Assembly (NCBI RefSeq): GCF_026248825.1
Contig: NZ_CP110973.1
Location: forward strand, 4,671,501 to 4,735,500
From: Larkinella insperata
GTDB taxonomy: Bacteria > Bacteroidota > Bacteroidia > Cytophagales > Spirosomataceae
Direction of reading: 5' to 3'
DNA: 64,000 nt
Shown: positions 16,458 through 25,534 of the stretch, one piece after another
How the letters are laid out: each line of letters opens with the position of its first letter
Position numbering within the stretch: the first letter of the stretch is position 1
The notes under the pieces: model-generated
What the model was told of the DNA's origin: nothing
What the model saw: only the letters and a program-made list of their open reading frames with translations
Database searches by the model: none
Made by a program: the position numbers and the translations under genes

Positions 16458-18499
16458 ACACCTTTTCCCTGTTTTCCGAACCGTTCACCAATGCGCTGGG
16501 CTGGGCCTTGGTGCACACACTCTGGCAGGCTACGCTACTCGTTGCGGTGACCGCCCTGGTTTTACGACTGACCCAGCAGCAGCCCGCTTCCGTCCGCTAC
16601 AGCATCAGCATCGGGGCTCTGGCGTTCCAGTTTCTGACTTTTTTGGTCACAGGCTGGGTATCCTACGAACCCGTTCGGGCGAGTATGGCAATCGGGAGCG
16701 AGCAACCCGCCCCGGCAACGCAAACTACCCTGATGTTGAACCTGCCCGCTACCAGCGACTGGCTGGACGATCTGACGGCCGGGTTGAATCAGTACGTACC
16801 GTTGCTGGTAACGATCTGGCTCGTTGGCACAATTGTACTGCTCGTTCGTTTGCTGGGCGGCTGGGTGTTTGTGCAGCGACTAACGCGCCGAAACATCAAT
16901 CCCGCCCCGGAAGCCTGGCAGAATTACCTGCAACAGATAGCCCGGCAACTAGGAATTTCGGACGCCGTTCGGCTGATGGAATCCACCGAAATAACCGTGC
17001 CGATGACGATCGGCTGGCTGAAACCCGTCGTGCTGATTCCCATCGGATTGCTGGCGGGTTTGTCGCCCCGGCAGGTGGAAGCGGTGCTGGCGCACGAACT
17101 GGCCCACATCCGGCGGTATGACTACCTGGTCAACCTGTTGCAGTCCGTTGTCGAGATCGTGTTGTTTTTCCACCCGGCGGTCTGGTGGCTGTCGGCCCGG
17201 ATTCGGGAAGAACGCGAACACTGCTGCGACGACGTTGCCATCCAACTATGCGGAGAGCGGGCCAGTCTGGCGCAGGCGCTGGTCCACATCGAAGAACGTC
17301 GGCAGGCGGTGGCAACCACACCGTCGCTGGCAATGGCCTTCGGAGCGCGCCGACCGTCTTTTCTGCAGCGGGTAAAACGGGTGATTGGCCTACGGGAACC
17401 GCAGGCCGCATCACGACCGAACGGGTTGGCGGTGGCGGGTTTTCTGGTCCTGCTGGCGGGTTTGGTGACGGCTCAGCACCGCCATCGGTCGGGTCACGTC
17501 AACCGCCCGGCCACCGATTCAATGATGATCAACACCTGGCCGGAGTTCGCGGCCGTCGGGCCGTTCGTGGCGCAGGATACGAACGGAAGGCAACCGTTGG
17601 TGCCGTTGGTTGTAATAGAAAACGACACGATCGATCCGGTTGAACGAGCCCACATTGAAAGCCAAATTGAAGAACAGGTTCAGGAAATGGAGCGCTTGGG
17701 ACAGGAGATGGAAGAAATGCAACTGGAGAAGTTTGACAAGCAGTTGGAGCTTCAGCATCGGGCGCTGGAACTCAACAATCAGGAAATGGAGAAGCTGCAC
17801 GAGAAGCTTGAAAAGCTTCATACTGACCTGGATGGCAACCTACAACGATCCGTTGAACTTGAGTTAAAGCAATCGCGGCTAAATGGGAAATTAAGTGAAG
17901 CCGAGAGCAAACTGCTCGAAAAATCGAAGGCCATGGCGGCCCGGGCACAGCAACAAATCGAACAGGTTAATTCCGGCGAAATGGCCAGGCTTCAAAAGAA
18001 GATGCAAGCGCTGCTCGAAGGACCCATGAAGGCGCACCAGGACACCATGAAAACCTACATGGAGCGGGTATTTAAAGACCATAACATCCTCGTTGCCCAA
18101 CTGACCCGGGAAGCTCGCAAACTGGATTCGCTGCGTGAAAAACTGCCTCCTGTTCCGGCCATCGCACCAACGCCCGATGTGCGGCCAATTCCAGCCGCTC
18201 CCGCAGCCCCGGCCAGAGTCCCCGGTCCGGCCCGCGCGGACAAACCGGCGAAGGGCAAGAAGGGTGAGTACTGGTACAACGGCAAACGCTACGATAACCC
18301 GGCGGACATGCCAGCCGCTCCCGCACCCCCGATTCCGCCCGCGGAGCCCAGTCCGGCCACCGTTGCCGATCCTGTTGCGCCGGCAGTTGCTCCGGCGGTC
18401 CCGACCCCGCCCCAGTTTGAAGCCGTCCCGGATGCTCCGGCCGCGCCCAGGGCGCCCAAGTCCGGCAAGAAAGGCCGGCACACCAAAACGGAAGATTGA
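16454..18499 (+). CDS. M56-family (BlaR1-like) membrane metallopeptidase with coiled-coil and Pro/Ala-rich tail
   Basis: This 681-residue protein has the BlaR1/MecR1 peptidase core in its first 330 residues: membrane helices near residues 15-40, 52-70, 115-142 and a further helix near 230, zinc motif HELAH at 214-218, and a third ligand Glu in REEREHCCDD near 254. BlaR1 ends in a penicillin-binding sensor. This protein lacks one: after another membrane helix near 325-340 it has a long charged coiled coil (about 395-560, many EMEELQ-type heptads) and a Pro/Ala-rich tail with the stretch KKGEYWYNGKRYDNPADMP. It probably cleaves the coupled repressor on a signal sensed by the C-terminal part; that is inference from the family. 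Confidence 0.9.
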   Translation: MNTFSLFSEPFTNALGWALVHTLWQATLLVAVTALVLRLTQQQPASVRYSISIGALAFQFLTFLVTGWVSYEPVRASMAIGSEQPAPATQTTLMLNLPATSDWLDDLTAGLNQYVPLLVTIWLVGTIVLLVRLLGGWVFVQRLTRRNINPAPEAWQNYLQQIARQLGISDAVRLMESTEITVPMTIGWLKPVVLIPIGLLAGLSPRQVEAVLAHELAHIRRYDYLVNLLQSVVEIVLFFHPAVWWLSARIREEREHCCDDVAIQLCGERASLAQALVHIEERRQAVATTPSLAMAFGARRPSFLQRVKRVIGLREPQAASRPNGLAVAGFLVLLAGLVTAQHRHRSGHVNRPATDSMMINTWPEFAAVGPFVAQDTNGRQPLVPLVVIENDTIDPVERAHIESQIEEQVQEMERLGQEMEEMQLEKFDKQLELQHRALELNNQEMEKLHEKLEKLHTDLDGNLQRSVELELKQSRLNGKLSEAESKLLEKSKAMAARAQQQIEQVNSGEMARLQKKMQALLEGPMKAHQDTMKTYMERVFKDHNILVAQLTREARKLDSLREKLPPVPAIAPTPDVRPIPAAPAAPARVPGPARADKPAKGKKGEYWYNGKRYDNPADMPAAPAPPIPPAEPSPATVADPVAPAVAPAVPTPPQFEAVPDAPAAPRAPKSGKKGRHTKTED

Positions 18500-18539
18500 A
18501 ACCCGGAGGAGGAGAGGAGCAGGGCTCTTTTCCTCCTTC

Positions 18540-19496
18540 TTACTTAAACGCAGCCCGGCGCAACCGGTCGTTAATGGCCCGGCCCAAACCCGTTTCGGGC
18601 AGCAACTCCGCCACAATCACCTCAACATCCAGCGCATCCAGCGCGCGCATGGCGGCAAACAGATTTTTGGCCGCTTCGTTTAGATCCCCCGTTACAGAAA
18701 GAAGCTGCTGATTTTCCAGCGGAATCAGGCGCGTCAGTTCATCAAACGCCAGCACGCCGATCCGTTCCGGTTTATGCATCTTTAGTACTTCCTGCGGAGT
18801 TTTTAGCAACAACGGTTTGCGGGGGGCGTAGTGACTGCTCAGCATCCCCGGCGCTTTCGGGTTGGAGGTCGAATGGCTGCGTACGGCTATTCTGCCGAGA
18901 ACCGCTTCCAGTTTTTCCAATGTCATGCCGCCCAGTCGATACACGATGGGGCCGCCTTCGCTGAAGCCAAGAATGGTTGATTCGATGCCTACTTGCGCGG
19001 ATCCGCCGTCGAGCACGTACGGAATTTGGTCGCCCAACTGCTGGGCCACATGGCGGGCGGTGGTGGGACTGATGTAACCGAACGGGTTGGCGCTCGGAGC
19101 CGCCAGCGGAAAATCCAGGATCGACAGCAGTTTCAAGGCCAGCGGATGGTGGGGAATCCGGATGGCTACCGTATCCAGCCCCGATGAAACCAGGTCGGGA
19201 ATGACGGATTTCTTCGGTAACAGCATCGTGACGGGCCCCGGCCAGAACCGCTCGGCCACCAGCCGGGCCTTTTCCGGAATGGCCGTAACGAACGTTTCGA
19301 CCTTGTCCAGCGAGTCGGTATGAACGATGAGCGGATCGAAGGAAGGTCGGTTTTTTACCTTGAAAATCTTCACCACGGCATCCGGATTGAGCGCATTTCC
19401 GGCCAGTCCGTATACTGTTTCGGTGGGCATACCAATCACCTCACCCTGTTCCAGCAGCTCTTTTGCCTTCTGAACGTCAGTTCCTACTTGTACCAT
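18540..19496 (-). CDS. Threonylcarbamoyladenylate synthase (Sua5/YciO/YrdC type)
   Basis: This 318-residue enzyme makes threonylcarbamoyl-AMP from threonine, bicarbonate and ATP for the t6A37 modification of ANN-decoding tRNAs. The YrdC domain fills about residues 10-195 (GEVIGMPTETVYGLAGNAL, KNRPSFDPLIVHT, LAAPSANPFGYISPTTARHV). The following Sua5 C-terminal domain, to the end, distinguishes the long Sua5 type from short TsaC. The length fits Sua5. It is convergent with the M56 gene and 40 bases from its stop. The gene should be essential or nearly so unless a second copy exists. Confidence 0.93.
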   Translation of the reverse strand: MVQVGTDVQKAKELLEQGEVIGMPTETVYGLAGNALNPDAVVKIFKVKNRPSFDPLIVHTDSLDKVETFVTAIPEKARLVAERFWPGPVTMLLPKKSVIPDLVSSGLDTVAIRIPHHPLALKLLSILDFPLAAPSANPFGYISPTTARHVAQQLGDQIPYVLDGGSAQVGIESTILGFSEGGPIVYRLGGMTLEKLEAVLGRIAVRSHSTSNPKAPGMLSSHYAPRKPLLLKTPQEVLKMHKPERIGVLAFDELTRLIPLENQQLLSVTGDLNEAAKNLFAAMRALDALDVEVIVAELLPETGLGRAINDRLRRAAFK

Positions 19497-19882
19497 GCTG
19501 CAAAGGTACGGATTTCCGGTGAAGTGCTCCAGGTGGTTTCCACGAGGGAGCGGCTCTTGGAAGCTGGCGTATCAAAACCTGGCAGGCCTACTTGGGCTCA
19601 CAGGGTATCCGCGGGAGGAGCTGAGCGCACCACGCTGCCCCCCACTGCGCCCGTCAGCAGGATAGCAGGTCTTGAAACAGCTAGCCTTGCTGGCTGAGAA
19701 ACAATGACTCCTGAAAAAATCAGCTTGCTTCCGTAGTCTTTTTGAAGTAATTCAGCGTATGGTTGGGTAGAGAAAAGCTGACATTTATATCCAAAAGAAT
19801 GGATAATTAGCGTATTCGGTATTACTTTTAGCTGGTTTTTTACGATTCAATCTTGGTGACCTACTCACTAAACCAAAATTCA
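19497..19882. other. Gene-free intergenic region
   Basis: This stretch of 386 bases separates the divergent Sua5 and GMC oxidoreductase genes and should hold both promoters. I found no clear TTG/TAnnTTTG pair, no hairpin and no credible small gene in it. Confidence 0.5.
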
Positions 19883-21625
19883 ATGGATGTTCCACAAATA
19901 AAGAAGGCAGCGCAAGTTTACGACGTTGTCATTGTTGGCTCAGGAGCCGGGGGCGGTATGGCAGCTTATCAGTTGTCCAAGGCCGGTGCTACCGTTGCTC
20001 TGCTGGAAGCCGGAGGCTATTTCGACCCTGCTGATCCGAAGTACATTAACCAATTAAAATGGGTGTATGAATCGCCCCGGCGCGGAGCCGGAACTACCCG
20101 GGCATTTGGTGATTTTGATGCGGCCTGGGGTGGTTGGGAAATTGAAGGTGAACCGTATTCGGCGGTTAAAGGAACTGAATTTCACTGGTTTCGTTCCCGG
20201 ATGCTTGGCGGCCGGACGAACCACTGGGGCCGGATTTCGTTGCGCATGGGACCCGATGATTTCAAGCGGAAGTCATTAACGGGGATTGGTGAAGACTGGC
20301 CGTTGAGCTACGAAGATTACGCGCCTTATTACGACAAAGTAGATGATCTGATCGGGGTTTTTGGCTCCAAAGAAGGGCTGCGGGATGCACCCGATGGCCG
20401 CTTCCTGCCGCCACCAAAACCGCGTCTGCACGAATTGATGATTAAGAAAGCGGGTAAGAGCATTGGGGTGCCGGTGATTCCCTCCCGTCTTTCGATTCTG
20501 ACCAAGCCCATCCATGATCGGGGGGGATGTTTCTACTGTTCACAATGTGGCCGGGCCTGTCAGGCTTATGCCGACTTCTCGTCCTCGTCGGTCTTGTGTA
20601 TTCCGGCGGTGAAAACCGGCAAAGTGAAGCTGATCAACAACGCCATGGCGCGTGAAGTTTTGACCGATGCCAAAACCGGTTTGGCCAATGGCGTTTCGTA
20701 CGTTGATACATTAACGTTAACCGAGCAGTCGGTTATGGGGAAAGTGGTCGTGCTGGCCGCCAGTACCTGCGAAACCGCCCGCTTGCTGCTCAACTCCAAA
20801 TCGCCCCGGTTCCAGAATGGTCTGGCCAACTCCAGCGGGGTGGTGGGCAAATACCTGAACGACTCCACGGGTGCTTCGCGCAGTGCGTTCATCCCGGCGC
20901 TGATGGACCGCAAACGGTACAACGAAGACGGCGTGGGCGGGGCACACGTCTATTCACCCTGGTGGCTGGATAACAAAAAACTCGACTTCCCGCGTGGTTA
21001 TCACATCGAGTACGGCGGTGGTATGGGGATGCCCATGTACGGTTTTGGCTTCGGTATGGAAGGCCGCAACAACCTGGTGCCGGGTCGGGATGGCAAACCG
21101 AAAGAAGCGGGTGGCTACGGAGCCGACCTGAAAGACGACTTCCGCCGGTTCTACGGCGCCAACATCGGCATGGCCGGTCGCGGTGAACCCGTCCCGCTGG
21201 AAAGCAACTACTGCGAAATCGACCCCAACACCGTTGACCGGTACGGGATTCCGACGCTGCGGTTTAACTACAAGTGGTCGGACGCCGAGATCAAGCAGGC
21301 CAAACACATGCAGGATACGTTCGAAGAGATCATCCATGCTATGGGCGGTATTCCGCTGGGCAAAAAACCCGGTCCGGAAAACAATTACGGTCTGGAAGCT
21401 CCCGGAAAGATCATCCACGAAATTGGAACGGCCCGGATGGGGAACGACCCGAAAAACTCGGTGTTGAACAAGTACTCGCAGGCGCACGACGTTAAAAACC
21501 TGTTCATCGTGGATGCTGCGGCTTTCCCGTCGCAGGGTGATAAAAACGTAACGTGGACGATCCTGGCCAACTCCTGGCGGACTTCCGACTACATTATCGA
21601 CCAAGTCAAACAGAAAAATATCTAA
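19883..21625 (+). CDS. GMC-family oxidoreductase, gluconate-2-dehydrogenase-like large subunit
   Basis: With the ATG at 19883 this is a 580-residue FAD-dependent alcohol/sugar dehydrogenase; an in-frame TTG at 19853 is unlikely. The dinucleotide motif is VIVGSGAGGGMAAYQLSKAG (residues 16-35), followed by a GMC stretch RMLGGRTNHWGRISLRMG. The C-terminal end has GTARMGNDP and KNLFIVDAAAFPSQGDKNVT with the conserved active-site region. Four cysteines at about 216, 219, 222 and 226 (CFYCSQCGRAC) lie in the middle and could bind an iron-sulfur cluster. The next gene encodes a gluconate 2-dehydrogenase subunit 3 homologue, its expected partner. The complex probably oxidises a sugar or polyol and passes electrons to a quinone or cytochrome; no cytochrome gene follows. 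Confidence 0.9.
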   Translation: MDVPQIKKAAQVYDVVIVGSGAGGGMAAYQLSKAGATVALLEAGGYFDPADPKYINQLKWVYESPRRGAGTTRAFGDFDAAWGGWEIEGEPYSAVKGTEFHWFRSRMLGGRTNHWGRISLRMGPDDFKRKSLTGIGEDWPLSYEDYAPYYDKVDDLIGVFGSKEGLRDAPDGRFLPPPKPRLHELMIKKAGKSIGVPVIPSRLSILTKPIHDRGGCFYCSQCGRACQAYADFSSSSVLCIPAVKTGKVKLINNAMAREVLTDAKTGLANGVSYVDTLTLTEQSVMGKVVVLAASTCETARLLLNSKSPRFQNGLANSSGVVGKYLNDSTGASRSAFIPALMDRKRYNEDGVGGAHVYSPWWLDNKKLDFPRGYHIEYGGGMGMPMYGFGFGMEGRNNLVPGRDGKPKEAGGYGADLKDDFRRFYGANIGMAGRGEPVPLESNYCEIDPNTVDRYGIPTLRFNYKWSDAEIKQAKHMQDTFEEIIHAMGGIPLGKKPGPENNYGLEAPGKIIHEIGTARMGNDPKNSVLNKYSQAHDVKNLFIVDAAAFPSQGDKNVTWTILANSWRTSDYIIDQVKQKNI

Positions 21626-21724
21626 ACTCTGATCCCCTCTGATGCCCCCTGATTCGCTTTGTCTAATTAGTGATTACACCGAGTTGATCAGGGAGCTTCA
21701 GAGAGAATCGGGAAATCTCAGACT

Positions 21725-22351
21725 ATGAAACGCAGAGATTCTCTCAAGGCCATTACCTTAAGCAGTTTGGGGTTTGCCGGGTTAAACCCGCAGATTGCCG
21801 CTGCCGAGTCGATTGCCCCACCGGATGTTAAGCCGGTGAAAATTCCCGGGGGTCGGCAGAAATTTGAAGCCGAGCGCGATGCCAAACTGAACGCCGACAA
21901 GTTTTTCACGCCCCACGAACTGCGGACCGTTACGGTGTTGGGCGACATCATCATTCCGGCCGATGCAAAATCCGGCAGCGCTTCACAGGCGGGGGTTCCG
22001 GCGTTCATCGAGTTCATGATGAAAGACCAACCCCAGTGGCAGACGCCGATGCGGGGCGGTATTCGCTGGCTCGACAACGTGTGTGTCAAGCGGTTTGAAA
22101 AGAAATTTGCCGATTGCCCTAAAGCGCAGCAAATCGAAATCATCGACGAAATTGCCTATCCGGCCAAAGCCAAACCAAACATGTCGCAGGGCGTTGCCTT
22201 TTTTAACATGATGCGCGGTTTTGTTGCTACAGGCTTTTTTACCAGCCCCGTCGGCATTAAAGACCTGGGATACGTCGGCAACACACCCAACCAGTGGGAA
22301 GGCGTTCCGGCGGACGTACTCAAGCAGTACAACCTGAGCTACGACGAATAG
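21725..22351 (+). CDS. Gluconate 2-dehydrogenase subunit 3 family protein, Tat-type signal
   Basis: This 208-residue protein begins MKRRDSLKAITLSSLGFAG, a twin-arginine-like signal. The mature part has the subunit 3 features FFTPHELRTVTVLGDIIIP and GVPAFIEFMMKDQP, and ends in a region with QGVAFFNMMRGFVATGFFTS and LGYVGNTPNQWEGVP. Subunit 3 is the small partner of the membrane-bound gluconate or sorbitol dehydrogenase and is needed to export the large subunit in known examples. It lies 99 bases after the GMC gene on the same strand. Confidence 0.9.
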   Translation: MKRRDSLKAITLSSLGFAGLNPQIAAAESIAPPDVKPVKIPGGRQKFEAERDAKLNADKFFTPHELRTVTVLGDIIIPADAKSGSASQAGVPAFIEFMMKDQPQWQTPMRGGIRWLDNVCVKRFEKKFADCPKAQQIEIIDEIAYPAKAKPNMSQGVAFFNMMRGFVATGFFTSPVGIKDLGYVGNTPNQWEGVPADVLKQYNLSYDE

Positions 22352-22362
22352 GTAAGAATGAT

Positions 22363-22429
22363 GAGTTAAGAGTTATGAGTTGGCGGATGCACCCCTTGAT
22401 GGGAAGCGTTAACTCATAATTCTTAACTC
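22363..22429. repeat. Imperfect 19-base inverted repeat built from heptads
   Basis: The left arm GAGTTAAGAGTTATGAGTT (22363-22381) pairs with AACTCATAATTCTTAACTC (22411-22429), with one mismatch and a 29-base loop. Each arm is itself made of 7-base units (GAGTTAA, GAGTTAT, GAGTT), and the right side carries further units as far as about 22440. No T run follows, so it is not a standard terminator. Confidence 0.75.
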
Positions 22430-22447
22430 TTAACTTTTCACTCACTT

Positions 22448-23539
22448 ATGTCTTCCCGACGGATATTTTTGCAGCAAGCGGGTTTGGCGGCCTCGTCGCT
22501 GGCGTTTTCGCCGTTGACCCTTGCGCAGTCCCCCAAAAAAGACCGACTGGGCGTGGCGCTGGTCGGCCTGGGCTATTACAGCACCGATTTGCTGGCGCCG
22601 GCTTTGCAGCTCACCAAAAATTGCTACCTGGCTGGTGTTGTGACCGGAACGCCCTCAAAAGCCGAGCAGTGGATCAAGAAGTACAACATTCCCGAAAAGA
22701 ATGTGTACAGCTACGACAACTTCGACAAAATCGCGGACAACCCGGATATTGACGTCGTGTACGTGGTTCTGCCGCCGTCGATGCACCGTGAGTACGTTAT
22801 CCGGGCGGCCAAGGCGGGCAAGCACGTCTGGGTCGAAAAACCGATGGCTATTACGGAGAAGGAGTGCCAGGACATGATTGATGCCTGCAAGCAGAACAAG
22901 CGGCTGCTGGCCGTTGGTTACCGGCTGCAGCACGAACCCAACACGCAGGAATGGATGAAGTTTCTGCGGGATGGTAAAATCGGCAAGATCAAAATGGTCA
23001 GTTGCTCGGCGGGGTACAACGACAACCGGACCACCCACTGGAAGCAGAAAAAGGAAATGGGCGGGGGCGTCATGTACGACATGGGCGTCTACGTTTTGCA
23101 GGGCGCACGGCTGGCAACGGGCGAGGAGCCGATTTCGGTCACGGCCCAGCAGTTTACAACTCGTCCGGAAATTTACAAGAACGGGCTGGACGAAACCACG
23201 ATGGCCCAGCTGGTTTTTCCGAGTGGGGCGCGGGCGGCCGTCCAAACCAGTTTTGGAATGAACATGAACTTTCTGCACGTCACGGGCGAAAAGGGATTCC
23301 TGAAAACAGAACCGTATTCGGCCTATAACGGGCAGAAGGGGGAGGCTTCCGGCGGGGTGAAGATCGAACACCCGTATGAGGTGCCCCGGCAGCAGGCCAT
23401 GCAGATGGACGACGATGCCGCGGCCATAATGAACAACAAACCGCTGATTGCCCCCGGCGAAGAAGGCATGCGCGACATCCGCATTGTTGAAGCAATCTAC
23501 CGGGCGGCCAAATCTGGTCAATCGGTGAAATTAACGTAG
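22448..23539 (+). CDS. Gfo/Idh/MocA-family oxidoreductase, Tat-type signal
   Basis: This 363-residue protein starts SSRRIFLQQAGLAASSLAF, a twin-arginine-like signal ending LAQS near residue 28. The Rossmann part follows (GVALVGLGYYSTDLLAPAL), with the family's EKPMA near residue 135 and the C-terminal alpha/beta domain with GGGVMYDMGVYVLQGAR. These enzymes oxidise or reduce sugars and their derivatives with NAD(P) and include glucose-fructose oxidoreductase, which is also exported through Tat with its cofactor. It follows the GMC pair on the same strand, so all three may act in the same periplasmic sugar oxidation. Confidence 0.9.
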   Translation: MSSRRIFLQQAGLAASSLAFSPLTLAQSPKKDRLGVALVGLGYYSTDLLAPALQLTKNCYLAGVVTGTPSKAEQWIKKYNIPEKNVYSYDNFDKIADNPDIDVVYVVLPPSMHREYVIRAAKAGKHVWVEKPMAITEKECQDMIDACKQNKRLLAVGYRLQHEPNTQEWMKFLRDGKIGKIKMVSCSAGYNDNRTTHWKQKKEMGGGVMYDMGVYVLQGARLATGEEPISVTAQQFTTRPEIYKNGLDETTMAQLVFPSGARAAVQTSFGMNMNFLHVTGEKGFLKTEPYSAYNGQKGEASGGVKIEHPYEVPRQQAMQMDDDAAAIMNNKPLIAPGEEGMRDIRIVEAIYRAAKSGQSVKLT

Positions 23540-23558
23540 GTATTAAGTAGAAAAATCA

Positions 23559-24746
23559 ATGAGTGACGCAGGGATTGTACGGTATTTAGTCGGGATTCTC
23601 TGCGTCATTTTCTTTTCCATCCCTTCGCTTCCCTGCCGGGCCCAAGTCGACGAGTGCAACCCGGGTCCCGGCCAGTTAACAGGTTCCTTCCTGATTGCAT
23701 CCGGCATTGGCTGTGTTCCCTTGAAAATTACTGCGATCAGCGGGCTACCGGAGGTAAAAAATGTCCGCTATGTTTACAATTACCAGGGCGGGGCGGTTCA
23801 GGAGTCGGATCTGAGCCGTGATTCCGTGTATACCTTCACCAAACCCGGTCTGTACCGCGTGTTGCAATATGCCGAGCAGAATGGGAAACAACTTCGGGCC
23901 TGTGCCATTGTGCAGGTTTACGATACCCTGCCGCCCGAGCTGGCGGTGGCGGGCTGCCTGAACCGGGTGACCCTAACCGTTCCAAAAGCGGCTGACTACC
24001 AGTACGATTGGTATACCGTTGATTGGGGCGATGGAACGAAGGAGCAGCTTGACGGGGTCAGCCCCGTTGGCATTCACTCGTACGCCGATAACAGGCAACG
24101 ACTCATTACCGTGCGTGGGGTGCATTTGTACGGCAACTGCGGAGGAACCGCGCAGGTACAGTTCCGGCCTTCCCAAAAAGCAGAAACTCCCGTTATTGAT
24201 CAGGTCCGGGCAGTTGGACCCAGATCCCTTGAACTGACGTTTACCAATCCGGGCGGCAACCCGGTCTGGCTGGAACAACGCGCTCCGTCAGGAACATTCG
24301 AACGGGTGGTGCGTTTCGATGAAACGTTGAAAACCACCTTTCAGATGGACGCCGACACGGCGGCACCGGTTTGTTTCCGGCTTGCTCTGGCCGACACCTG
24401 TCTCCAGACACCGCCTTCCGCCGAGGTTTGTTATAATCCGCCTAAACCGCCCGATCCGACTCCGGTGCCTGACTCCACGGTTTTCATGCCCGACGCATTC
24501 AGCCCCAACGCCGACGGGATCAATGATCGCTTTCTGCCGCAGGGGTTGCTGAGCGGTAAGCTGCGTCTGACGGTCTATAACCGCTGGGGCGAAGTGGTGT
24601 TTCGGGCGGAAGACGCCCGCGACGGGTGGGACGGCCGGCAGCGCGATCAGCCGTTGCCCACCGGAACGTATTCGTACGTACTGGAAATGCAGAAAGCGGA
24701 CGGCCAACGCCTGAACAAGCACGGAACCGTGGTACTGCTGAACTAG
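23559..24746 (+). CDS. Type IX secretion cargo with PKD-like region and gliding-type C-terminal domain
   Basis: This 395-residue protein begins with a signal peptide (LVGILCVIFFSIPSLPCRA). The middle has PKD/immunoglobulin-like stretches (FTKPGLYRVLQYAEQ, YTVDWGDGTKEQLDG). The last 90 residues are a type B T9SS sorting domain of the gliding-motility C-terminal type: FMPDAFSPNADGINDRF, LTVYNRWGEVVF, DGWDGRQRDQPLPTGTYSY. It should be exported across the outer membrane by T9SS and held at the surface or released. No catalytic domain is visible, so a structural or adhesive role is inferred. It lies 19 bases after the oxidoreductase gene, possibly by chance. Confidence 0.9.
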   Translation: MSDAGIVRYLVGILCVIFFSIPSLPCRAQVDECNPGPGQLTGSFLIASGIGCVPLKITAISGLPEVKNVRYVYNYQGGAVQESDLSRDSVYTFTKPGLYRVLQYAEQNGKQLRACAIVQVYDTLPPELAVAGCLNRVTLTVPKAADYQYDWYTVDWGDGTKEQLDGVSPVGIHSYADNRQRLITVRGVHLYGNCGGTAQVQFRPSQKAETPVIDQVRAVGPRSLELTFTNPGGNPVWLEQRAPSGTFERVVRFDETLKTTFQMDADTAAPVCFRLALADTCLQTPPSAEVCYNPPKPPDPTPVPDSTVFMPDAFSPNADGINDRFLPQGLLSGKLRLTVYNRWGEVVFRAEDARDGWDGRQRDQPLPTGTYSYVLEMQKADGQRLNKHGTVVLLN

Positions 24747-24749
24747 CGG

Positions 24750-25319
24750 TCAGGACGGTTGGTGATCTTGGATCCGTCCGAGGTCGGTCGGTAACCCGTC
24801 GAGACTCACGAGGTTTTTTTCCTGAACGTAATCCTGAAGCCCGTCCTGGCCTTTCTTCTCGGCCCAGTCGAAATGAATGTCGCGTTCGCCCGCGTACTCA
24901 AACAGCGGCACGCCAAACCCGCAGGAGGTCTGAACCAGATCAATGTCGGCAACGATGAGCTGGCGGGTACTGGGGTAAATCGTAAACTGGGGTGCGTAGA
25001 GCGCCCATTCGTCCGTACCGGGCAACACCGCGTGCCCTTTTCCGTACAGCCGAAGAATCAGGGGAGCGCCCTCGAACGAGCAGAACATGATGGTAATGCG
25101 GCCGTTCTCGAGCGTGTGCGCGGAGGTTTCGTTGCCACTGCTGATTAGATCCATATACCCCACTTTGTTTTCGGCCAGAAACCGGAAGCAGTCCAGTCCT
25201 TTGGGCGACAGGTTGATGTGCCCGTCGGTGCTCAGCGGGGCGGTACTAACAAAAAAGATGTGTTGTTTTTCAATAAAAGCCTGGTGAGCGGGTTTGATGG
25301 AATCGTGAAATTTACCCAT
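24750..25319 (-). CDS. Pyridoxamine 5'-phosphate oxidase family protein
   Basis: This 189-residue soluble protein has the split-barrel flavin fold: FVSTAPLSTDGHINLSPKG at residues 24-42, then NKVGYMDLISSGNETSAHT and GRITIMFCSFEGAPLILRLYG. These are usual for PNPOx-like, possibly FMN- or F420-binding, proteins. It lacks the C-terminal extension of true pyridoxamine phosphate oxidases and is more likely a general FMN-dependent reductase of unknown substrate. It is convergent with the T9SS cargo gene, the two stop codons being almost in contact. Confidence 0.85.
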   Translation of the reverse strand: MGKFHDSIKPAHQAFIEKQHIFFVSTAPLSTDGHINLSPKGLDCFRFLAENKVGYMDLISSGNETSAHTLENGRITIMFCSFEGAPLILRLYGKGHAVLPGTDEWALYAPQFTIYPSTRQLIVADIDLVQTSCGFGVPLFEYAGERDIHFDWAEKKGQDGLQDYVQEKNLVSLDGLPTDLGRIQDHQPS

Positions 25320-25534
25320 GATGCGTGACGGTTTCGAAGTTGGGTAAAGATATCAAAAATACATCTTAATCTCCCGCCACCGGGCGTGAAGGGCACCACC
25401 GGCCCGTAGAAATCGGGTCCGAAAGGCATCAATCCGGTTGCACACCCACGTCTGCATCCGGCGGGGCTATCGGCTGTAGGGTAAGAAGTGTCCAGAGTAC
25501 AATCAGGATACAGACCCTCTCCGCGAACGGCGCA

